Shown here one piece after another: positions 1 through 5,187 of a stretch of DNA of 6,123 bases (position 1 is the first letter of the stretch; each line of letters starts with the position of its first letter). The stretch comes from Bdellovibrio sp. ZAP7 (lineage in GTDB: Bacteria > Bacteroidota > Bacteroidia > Flavobacteriales > Flavobacteriaceae): the NCBI GenBank assembly GCA_943324165.2, contig CALPKO020000096.1, forward strand, positions 1 through 6,123, read 5' to 3'. The notes beneath the pieces are model-generated. The model searched no databases, was not told where the DNA came from, and saw nothing but the letters and a program-made list of their open reading frames with translations. The position numbers and the translations under genes are program-made.

Positions 1-24
1 AATTTTGATAATTAAAAAAATGTT

Positions 25-53
25 TTGTAGTCTGCAATTAATCACTAAATTTG
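25..53 (+). promoter_or_regulatory. Candidate Bacteroidota-type promoter for bamD and the downstream operon
   Basis: A TTG at 25-27 is followed, after 18 bases, by TAAATTTG at 46-53. This fits the Bacteroidota housekeeping promoter pattern TTG-N17-23-TAnnTTTG recognised by the lineage's divergent sigma-70 (SigA). Transcription would start near position 60, leaving a leader of about 50 bases before the bamD ATG at 111. The leader is A/T-rich with no clear Shine-Dalgarno motif, as is normal for this phylum. It is the only exact match seen in the window with both elements at suitable spacing and a sensible distance to a start codon. The rest of 1-110 shows no gene and no obvious terminator for an upstream gene. 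Confidence 0.6.
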
Positions 54-110
54 CATTTGGTTTTAAAAATAGTAACTACTAAATAAAGTCCTTAAAACCA
101 TAGTATTATA

Positions 111-904
111 ATGAAGAAATTATTAGCAGTTTTATTTATATTTTTTGTTTTAAGTTCTTGTAGTGAGTATCAAAAAGCCCTAAAATCAGAGGAATTAGCT
201 TTTAAATTGGAAATGGCTACAAAAATGTACGACAATCAAAAATACGAAAAAGCCATTCGCCTTTTTGAACAGATTGCGCCATCATACAGAGGGAAACCTC
301 AAGCAGAAAAACTATTTTTCATATATGCTCAGTCGTTATTCAAGACTAAGCAATTTTATTCTGCGGGTTATCAGTTTGAAAGTTTTGCATCAAGCTATCC
401 AAAAAGCGAAAAAATTGAAGAAGCATCTTATTTTGGGGCGGTTAGTTTTTCGAAGCTTTCGCCCGTCTATAGTTTAGATCAAGTAGATACTTATAAAGCT
501 ATCGATAAATTTCAAGCTTTTATCGACCAATTTCCAGAATCAAAGTTTTTACCAGAAGCGAATGTTGTAGTAAAAACATTGAGAGAAAAGTTAGAGAAAA
601 AAGCTATGAAGTAGCAAAACAATACAATACAATTTCTGATTATAAGTCAGCAATAGTGGTTTTAGATAATTTTATTATTGATTATCCTGGAACACCATAC
701 AAAGAAAAAGCACTTTTTTGGAAATTTGATTCAACTTATCAATTGGCTATAAATAGTGTAACTTCTAAAATGAAAGAACGTTTGATTACCGCAAAATTGG
801 CTTATGCTAATTTAATTAAATTTAATGAGAACTCAGAATTTAAACCAAAAGCTGACGAAATGTTGGCTCGAATAGAAACAGATTTAAAACAATTTTCAAA
901 TTAA
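111..904 (+). pseudogene. bamD: bamD, outer membrane protein assembly factor BamD (lipoprotein), frameshifted
   Basis: BamD is the periplasmic TPR-like lipoprotein of the BAM complex, which works with BamA to fold beta-barrel proteins into the outer membrane. The N-terminus is a lipoprotein signal: KK, a hydrophobic stretch, then lipobox LSSC with lipidated Cys17. Helical TPR-like repeats follow (about residues 35-165, with the pattern YDNQKYEKAIRLFEQI near 40-55). Frame 1 ends prematurely at the TAG at 612-614 (167 residues). The homologous protein continues one frame back from the TAT at 605-607 (YEVAKQYNTISDYKSAIVVL) to the TAA at 902-904. Joined, the two parts give about 264 residues, the usual BamD length. 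A single missing base explains the break: one T of GCTTAT, or one A from the A-run at 597-602. Both halves look conserved, so a recent mutation or a sequencing indel is likelier than long-standing decay. The ATG at 111 is the only start that yields the signal peptide. Confidence 0.85.
597..614 (+). other. bamD: Frameshift site in bamD: A6 run followed by premature TAG
   Basis: Six A's at 597-602 precede GCTATGAAG and a TAG at 612-614 in the frame of the bamD start. Reading T605 twice gives Ala-Tyr-Glu-Val and restores the BamD reading frame. Adding one A to the run gives Ser-Tyr-Glu-Val and does the same. The run is G AAA AAA in the reading phase. That is not the canonical A AAA AAG phase for -1 slippage, and six A's is short for efficient transcriptional slippage. 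An indel is therefore the simplest reading. Confidence 0.8.
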
Positions 905-911
905 TAAAGTC

Positions 912-1226
912 ATGGATTTAAAAAAGACGAATGCGCCAGTAAACACGATTACTTACAACAAAGCAGTAATTGAAGAGCCGACTGGTAATGTGTATGAAGC
1001 AATTACAATTATGGCGAAAAGAGCAAATCAAATTAATTCTGAAATTAAAAAAGAATTAACTGAAAAATTAGAAGAATTTGCTACTTACAATGATAGTTTA
1101 GAAGAAGTTTTTGAAAACAAAGAGCAAATAGAAGTTTCAAAATTCTACGAAAAGTTACCAAAACCTCATGCTTTGGCTGTTCAAGAATGGTTGGATGATA
1201 AAATCTATCACAAGTCTTCAAACTAA
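912..1226 (+). CDS. rpoZ: DNA-directed RNA polymerase omega subunit-like protein (RpoZ/Rpb6 family)
   Basis: This is a 104-residue protein of the Bacteroidota omega type, a small subunit that aids assembly and stability of RNA polymerase by wrapping the beta-prime C-terminus. The recognisable core is GNVYEAITIMAKRANQI at residues 25-41. It matches the omega/Rpb6 helix pattern, in which an asparagine and a hydrophobic stretch lead into AKRA. The rest is a charged helical segment (about 43-60) and a Bacteroidota-type tail with KFYEKLPKPHALAVQEWL (about 78-95). There is no signal peptide or membrane segment. The ATG at 912 lies 7 bases after the bamD stop, with no Shine-Dalgarno, so translation may be coupled to bamD. 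If the bamD frameshift is real in the cell, early termination in bamD could lower expression of this gene. The family call is good; the symbol follows usual practice for this divergent subgroup. Confidence 0.8.
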   Translation: MDLKKTNAPVNTITYNKAVIEEPTGNVYEAITIMAKRANQINSEIKKELTEKLEEFATYNDSLEEVFENKEQIEVSKFYEKLPKPHALAVQEWLDDKIYHKSSN

Positions 1227-1290
1227 TTTCAATTTAGATTTTCGATAAGTCTAAACTCTGAATTCTAAATTCTAAATTCTAAATTTGAAA
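1227..1290. repeat. Possible imperfect inverted repeat spanning the rpoZ-coaBC gap
   Basis: The left arm TTTCAATTTAGA (1227-1238) pairs with the right arm TCTAAATTTGAAA (1278-1290), with one bulged T. The 39-base loop holds most of the heptad repeat. The pairing is almost all A-T, so any RNA hairpin would be weak. It would place the coaBC start codon at the base of the stem. No T-tract follows the right arm, so it does not look like an intrinsic terminator. It may simply result from the low-complexity repeat. Confidence 0.3.
1248..1289 (+). repeat. Six-unit 7-base tandem repeat directly upstream of coaBC
   Basis: Three perfect copies of ATTCTAA (1262-1268, 1269-1275, 1276-1282) are flanked in the same phase by related units: AGTCTAA (1248-1254), ACTCTGA (1255-1261) and ATTTGAA (1283-1289). 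The last unit ends on the base before the coaBC ATG. The array thus takes the place where a ribosome binding site would lie and contains no Shine-Dalgarno. Its function is unknown. It could be neutral intergenic repeat, an unstructured A/T-rich initiation region, or a slippage-prone spacer. Confidence 0.85.
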
Positions 1291-2531
1291 TGTCAGTTTT
1301 AAGCGGTAAAAAGATTGTGCTTGGCATATCTGGAGGAATTGCTGCTTATAAATCGGCAAGTTTAGTCAGACTATTTATAAAAGCAGGTGCTCAAGTTCAA
1401 GTAATTATGACACCTGCTTCCAAAGATTTTGTTACTCCTTTAACATTATCTACTTTATCTAAAAATCCAGTTCATTCTACTTTTTATGATGAAACTGATG
1501 TACCGAGCCATAATGGCGAACTGGCGAAGCAAAATGCCATGTGGAATAACCATGTTGAAATTGCATTATGGGCCGATTTGATTTTAATCGCTCCAGCAAC
1601 TGCAAATACTTTATCTAAAATGGCGAATGGAAATTGCGATAATTTGCTTGTTGCTACTTATTTATCTTCAAAATGTCCGGTTTATTTCGCTCCAGCAATG
1701 GATTTAGATATGTATAAACACGAGTCAACTTTGTCGAATTTTTCTACTTTAAAATCTTTTGGAAACATAATTATTGCTGCAGAAAGTGGAGAATTGGCAA
1801 GTGGACTTTCTGGCGAGGGAAGAATGGCTGAACCAGAAAATATAGTTGCATTTATAGAAGCAGATTTAGAGAGAAAATTACCATTGAAAGGTAAAAATAT
1901 TTTAATAACTGCTGGTCCAACATACGAAGCAATAGACCCGGTGCGTTTTATTGGAAATCATTCAAGTGGAAAAATGGGATTTGATATCGCTAAAAGAGCA
2001 TCAGATTTGGGAGCAAATGTAATTTTGATAACTGGACCAACACATTGTAAGGCAGAAAATATTTCAATAAAAACGGTTTCGGTTGTTTCATCAGAGGAAA
2101 TGTATGATGCTTGTCACCAATATTTTAATGACGTCGATGTCGCAATTTGTGCAGCGGCCGTTGCAGATTACAAACCGAAAAGTATCGCAATACAGAAAAT
2201 TAAAAAAGTAGATGGAAATCTTTCTATAGTTTTAGAAAAAACCAAAGATATTTTAGCCTCTTTGGGTGAAATTAAAAAAAATCAATTTTTAATTGGTTTT
2301 GCACTTGAAACTGAAAATGAAATTGAAAATGCAAAGTTGAAAGTTCAGAAAAAAAACTTAGATTTGATTGTTCTAAATTCGTTGAATGATGAAGGTGCTG
2401 GATTTGGAAAACCGACCAACAAAATCACTTTTATTGATAAGGACTTTAAAATTGAGCCAATGGAATTGAAAACTAAAGAAGCTGTAGCTGTTGATATTTT
2501 AAATAAAGTAATAAATCATTATCATGCGTAA
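1290..2531 (+). CDS. coaBC: Bifunctional phosphopantothenoylcysteine decarboxylase / phosphopantothenate--cysteine ligase (CoaBC)
   Basis: This enzyme makes 4'-phosphopantetheine for coenzyme A. The C-terminal CoaB domain joins cysteine to 4'-phosphopantothenate, and the N-terminal FMN-dependent CoaC domain decarboxylates the product. At 413 residues it is full length for the family. CoaC (about 1-195) shows the flavin-binding GISGGIAAYKS (12-22), a probable catalytic His88 in NNHVEIALWADL, Asn118 in CDN, and PAMDLDMY (135-142), which aligns with PxMNxxMW but has Asp138 for Asn. The substrate flap reads ASGLSGEGRM (170-179), so Ser171 sits where E. coli has Cys158. CoaB (about 200-413) shows TAGPTYEAIDPVRFIGNHSSGKMG (207-230, split here as TAGPTYEAIDPVRF plus IGNHSSGKMG), AAAVADYKP (288-296) and KIKK (303-306). 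Residues about 70-85 (VPSHNGELAKQNAM) look longer than in homologues I recall. The start abuts the heptad repeat. The stop overlaps the next start by 8 bases. Confidence 0.95.
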   Translation: MSVLSGKKIVLGISGGIAAYKSASLVRLFIKAGAQVQVIMTPASKDFVTPLTLSTLSKNPVHSTFYDETDVPSHNGELAKQNAMWNNHVEIALWADLILIAPATANTLSKMANGNCDNLLVATYLSSKCPVYFAPAMDLDMYKHESTLSNFSTLKSFGNIIIAAESGELASGLSGEGRMAEPENIVAFIEADLERKLPLKGKNILITAGPTYEAIDPVRFIGNHSSGKMGFDIAKRASDLGANVILITGPTHCKAENISIKTVSVVSSEEMYDACHQYFNDVDVAICAAAVADYKPKSIAIQKIKKVDGNLSIVLEKTKDILASLGEIKKNQFLIGFALETENEIENAKLKVQKKNLDLIVLNSLNDEGAGFGKPTNKITFIDKDFKIEPMELKTKEAVAVDILNKVINHYHA

Positions 2532-3408
2532 AATTTTTTTGTTTTTATTGTTTTTTTCTTCACAAGTCAATGCACAAGAACTGAATTGCACTGTTAAAGT
2601 AAATTCTGAAACTTTAGCAAATGCCAACTTAACAATTTTTAAAACACTTGAAAAATCGTTGACAGAATTTTTGAACAAAACCAAATGGACTACTTTAAAT
2701 TTCAAGCAAAAAGAGAGAATTGATTGTTCGATGTTCATCAACGTTACTTCATTTTCTTCTGATCAATTTTCTGCCACGATACAAATTGAATCGTCAAGGC
2801 CAATTTTTAATTCTACTTATACATCTCCGGTTTTTAATTACAACGACAAAGATTTTTCTTTTAAATATGTAGAATATGAAGCTTTAATTTTTAATCCAAA
2901 TAGTTTTGATTCTAATTTAATAGCCGTAGTTGCTTATTATGCCAATTTGATTATTGGTTTAGATGGTGATACATTTTCCTCTTTAGGAGGATCAGATGCT
3001 TACACTGCAGCACAGCAAATCGTTGCCACGGCGCAAGGTTCAGGCTATAGAGGTTGGAGTCAAAGTGATGGAAATCAAAACCGTTATTTTTTGGTAAACG
3101 ATTTGGTTTCAAATAATTTCACACCACTTCGAGAAGCACTTTTTGATTATCATTCGAAAGGTTTAGATAAAATGAGCGGCGATTTAAAAACAAGTAAAGA
3201 GCAAATCAAGACTGCATTAATCGCATTAGAAAAAGTAAATGCAGTGCGTCCAAATAATATTGTTACCAGAATGTTTTTCGACGGAAAATCAGACGAAATC
3301 GTTGCTATTTTTTCGGGAGGACCAAAAATGGAAATTTCAGATTTGTTGGAAAAATTAGGTAAAATATCTCCTTTGAATGCAAGCAAATGGGCATCTATAA
3401 AATTATAA
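2524..3408 (+). CDS. porD: DUF4835 family secreted protein, probable type IX secretion factor PorD
   Basis: A 294-residue exported protein. The signal peptide is clear: RK, a hydrophobic core to about residue 13, and likely signal peptidase I cleavage after VNA (15-17), leaving QELNC as the mature start. There are no further membrane segments and no lipobox, so a periplasmic or outer-membrane-associated location is expected. Cys22 and Cys68 are the only cysteines and could form a disulfide. I recognise the family as DUF4835 from features such as ELNCTVKVN near the N-terminus, YVEYEALIFNPNSFDSNL (115-132), a YYANLIIGLDGDTFS stretch (138-152) and GYRGWSQSDGNQNRY (174-188). It is usually found between coaBC and recN in Bacteroidota. 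From memory, public annotation names it PorD, linked to the type IX secretion and gliding machinery; its molecular role is not known to me. Its ATG lies inside the coaBC end (ATGCGTAA, 8-base overlap), which implies translational coupling. Confidence 0.75.
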   Translation: MRKIFLFLLFFSSQVNAQELNCTVKVNSETLANANLTIFKTLEKSLTEFLNKTKWTTLNFKQKERIDCSMFINVTSFSSDQFSATIQIESSRPIFNSTYTSPVFNYNDKDFSFKYVEYEALIFNPNSFDSNLIAVVAYYANLIIGLDGDTFSSLGGSDAYTAAQQIVATAQGSGYRGWSQSDGNQNRYFLVNDLVSNNFTPLREALFDYHSKGLDKMSGDLKTSKEQIKTALIALEKVNAVRPNNIVTRMFFDGKSDEIVAIFSGGPKMEISDLLEKLGKISPLNASKWASIKL

Positions 3409-3443
3409 TTTGATTTATAAATTTCAAAATCTATCAATCAGAA
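3409..3443 (+). other. Short porD-recN intergenic spacer
   Basis: This 35-base A/T-rich spacer has no Shine-Dalgarno before the recN ATG. It holds TAAATTTC (3417-3424), a degenerate -7-like element, but no TTG at suitable spacing. It also has a short GATTT/AAATC pairing. Neither is strong enough to call a promoter or terminator, so recN is best read as co-transcribed with the genes before it. Confidence 0.5.
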
Positions 3444-5096
3444 ATGCTTACTTCTCTTTCCATAAAAAACTTTGCTTTAATAGAAAAATTATCAATAGAT
3501 TTTTCAGATGGTTTTTCTACAATCACCGGAGAAACAGGTGCTGGAAAATCTATCTTGCTCGGAGCACTAGGGCTAGTGTTGGGAAAAAGAGCTGATTTAG
3601 CTTCCTTAAAACATAAAGAAGAAAAATGTATAATCGAGGCTAATTTTGATATTTCCAATTACGATTTACAATCTTTTTTTGTTGAAAATGATTTGGATTT
3701 TGAAAATCAAACCATCATTAGGCGTGAAATTTTACCTACAGGAAAATCGCGCGCTTTCGTAAACGACAGTCCTGTAAATCTTCAAGAATTGCAAGAATTA
3801 GGTAATTTTTTAATCGACATTCACTCGCAAAATCAAACGCAAGAACTTTCAGAAGAAAATAGTCAATTCAAAATTATTGATGCTATTGCGTACAATCAAC
3901 AATTGATTTTAGATTTTGAAACTTTACTTAAATCTTACAAAAAAGATAAAAATCAATTGTTAAGTTTAACTAATCAGTTAAATGAGACTAACAAAGAACA
4001 AGATTATAATGCATTTTTGTTAGAGGAATTAATAATTGCAAAATTGATTGATGGCGAACAAGAAACTTTAGAAGTTGAGTTTGAACAACTCAATAACGTT
4101 GAATTTATCAAAGAAAATATAGATAAATCGATTGCTATTGCTGATGCAGAACAGTTTGGAGTGTTAGAAAATCTGAAAGAAGTTAAAATAGCATTGCAAA
4201 AAATTGCTGTTTTTTCACCAATTTACAGTTCGTTATTCGAAAGAATCAATAGTATTCAAATTGAATTAGACGATGTTGTTTCAGAATTGAATCAAAATGC
4301 AGAAAATTTAAGCAATGATCCTGAGCAATTGAATTTGATTAATGAAAAATTACAATTGATTTATAATTTGCAAAAAAAGCACCAGGTGCAAACTGTGAAA
4401 GAATTGATGAACATTCAATCCGAACTAGAAAATAAAGTATTAGCATCTGGAAATTTAGACATTCAAATTAGTAATTTAAACGAAAAATTGGTTCAATCGG
4501 AAATAGAATTGAACGCAAAAGCCTTGAGAATTTCAGAAAATAGGAGGGAAGCGATTCCAGTTTTAACTGAAAAGTTGCTTTTGATTTTAGAACAATTAGG
4601 CATGCCAAATGCAAGGTTCAATATTCAAATTTTGCCCGCAGATAATTTTCTCAATAACGGAAAAGATGAAATCGAATTTTTGTTTTCGGCTAATAAAGGT
4701 TCTGATTTTGGCTTGTTGAAAAAAGTAGCTTCAGGTGGCGAAATGTCAAGAATAATGTTGGCCACAAAAGCCATATTAGCGGAATATTCTAAACTTCCAA
4801 CTATTATTTTTGACGAAATAGACACGGGTGTTTCTGGAGAAATTGCCAATAAAATGGCAGCGATCATGAAGAAAATGAGTCTAAAAATGCAAGTTTTTGC
4901 CATCACCCATTTGCCACAAATTGCCGCGAAAGGAAGTGAGCATTTTAAGGTTTTTAAATCAGTAGTAAATGATCAAACACAATCAGAATTAAAATTACTT
5001 ACTTTTGAGGAAAGAATAAATGAAATTGCAGAAATGTTATCTGGAAGCAATATTTCAGAATCGGCAGTTGTTCACGCGAAAGCGCTTCTAAATTGA
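3444..5096 (+). CDS. recN: DNA repair protein RecN (SMC-like ATPase)
   Basis: RecN is a cytoplasmic SMC-type ATPase that acts early in double-strand break repair with RecA, tethering DNA ends or sister chromatids. At 550 residues it matches the family's usual length. The N-terminal half-domain has MLTSLSIKNFALIEKLSIDF at the start, typical of RecN, and Walker A GETGAGKS (29-36). IDIHSQNQ (124-131) resembles the Q-loop region. Residues about 150-370 are rich in Glu, Lys, Gln and Leu and fit the antiparallel coiled coil, short for an SMC protein and without an obvious hinge. The C-terminal half-domain has the ABC signature SGGEMSR (430-436), Walker B TIIFDEIDTG (453-462) with Asp457 and Glu458, and the ITHLPQIAA switch histidine (His489). 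All ATPase residues are present, so the enzyme should be active. No SOS-type operator is evident upstream. The ATG at 3444 gives the standard N-terminus, 35 bases after porD. Confidence 0.96.
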   Translation: MLTSLSIKNFALIEKLSIDFSDGFSTITGETGAGKSILLGALGLVLGKRADLASLKHKEEKCIIEANFDISNYDLQSFFVENDLDFENQTIIRREILPTGKSRAFVNDSPVNLQELQELGNFLIDIHSQNQTQELSEENSQFKIIDAIAYNQQLILDFETLLKSYKKDKNQLLSLTNQLNETNKEQDYNAFLLEELIIAKLIDGEQETLEVEFEQLNNVEFIKENIDKSIAIADAEQFGVLENLKEVKIALQKIAVFSPIYSSLFERINSIQIELDDVVSELNQNAENLSNDPEQLNLINEKLQLIYNLQKKHQVQTVKELMNIQSELENKVLASGNLDIQISNLNEKLVQSEIELNAKALRISENRREAIPVLTEKLLLILEQLGMPNARFNIQILPADNFLNNGKDEIEFLFSANKGSDFGLLKKVASGGEMSRIMLATKAILAEYSKLPTIIFDEIDTGVSGEIANKMAAIMKKMSLKMQVFAITHLPQIAAKGSEHFKVFKSVVNDQTQSELKLLTFEERINEIAEMLSGSNISESAVVHAKALLN

Positions 5097-5165
5097 TTTT
5101 TGATTGGAGATTAACGAATGATGATTTTAGATTTTTGAAACTTAAAACCTGAAACTTGAAACAAA
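5096..5165 (+). repeat. Degenerate 7-base-periodic run between recN and fabV (about ten units)
   Basis: Read in steps of 7 from position 5096, all ten units begin with A, and eight end in G (the other two in A). The clearest are AAACTTA (5138), AAACCTG (5145), AAACTTG (5152) and AAACAAA (5159). The upstream units are more diverged, for example ATTTTTG at both 5096 and 5131, and ATTTTAG at 5124. The run begins on the last base of the recN stop codon. An A/T-only stretch of about 22 bases separates its end from the fabV start. Together with the array before coaBC, the units fit a loose shared pattern AWWCYWR. The last five units are convincing; the earlier ones depend on keeping the same phase. 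Confidence 0.65.
5104..5137 (+). promoter_or_regulatory. Weak candidate promoter for fabV
   Basis: A TTG at 5104-5106 and TAGATTTTTG at 5128-5137 are 21 bases apart. This spacing is allowed for the Bacteroidota TTG-N17-23-TAnnTTTG promoter, but the -7 element needs extra T's to fit. Transcription would start around 5143, giving a leader of about 45 bases. A separate promoter is plausible because this is the widest gap in the window and fabV belongs to an unrelated pathway. The element lies inside the 7-base-periodic run, so the match could be by chance. Confidence 0.3.
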
Positions 5166-5187
5166 TAATAAAAATAAAAATAATACT

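Noticed and set aside
265..477. Plus-strand alternative-frame ORFs at 265-477, 3410-3595 and 5327-5536
   Set aside because: They overlap bamD, recN and fabV in the wrong frame, and their translations have no family resemblance.
597..603. A AAA AAG heptamer as a programmed -1 ribosomal frameshift signal in bamD
   Set aside because: The G is in the first codon position, so the heptamer is out of the phase needed for tandem slippage. No convincing downstream stem-loop is visible, and I know of no recoding reported for bamD. An indel is simpler.
1280..1287. TAAATTTG, an exact TAnnTTTG -7 element before coaBC
   Set aside because: It ends two bases before the ATG, so transcription would start inside the coding sequence, and no TTG lies 17-23 bases upstream. 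It arises from the last heptad units.
1248..1289. CRISPR-like array
   Set aside because: The units are 7 bases with no spacers and no cas genes nearby.
2499..2741. Minus-strand ORFs at 2499-2741, 3150-3437, 3434-3658, 4625-4906, 4999-5295 and 5265-5549
   Set aside because: Each lies opposite, or mostly opposite, well-recognised + strand genes and shows no domain, signal or initiation context of its own. They are shadows of the real coding frames.
2979..2992. Small hairpin TCCTC/GAGGA inside porD as a terminator
   Set aside because: The stem is five base pairs, lies within coding sequence and has no T-tract after it.
2985..3097. AGGAGG followed by an ATG at 2996 opening a 33-codon ORF in another frame inside porD
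   Set aside because: This phylum rarely relies on Shine-Dalgarno sequences. The ORF lies wholly inside a conserved coding region and its product shows no recognisable features. It is probably a chance overlap.
5097..5187. Intrinsic terminator after recN
   Set aside because: No G/C-rich stem followed by a T-run is present; the gap is mostly A/T heptad-like sequence.
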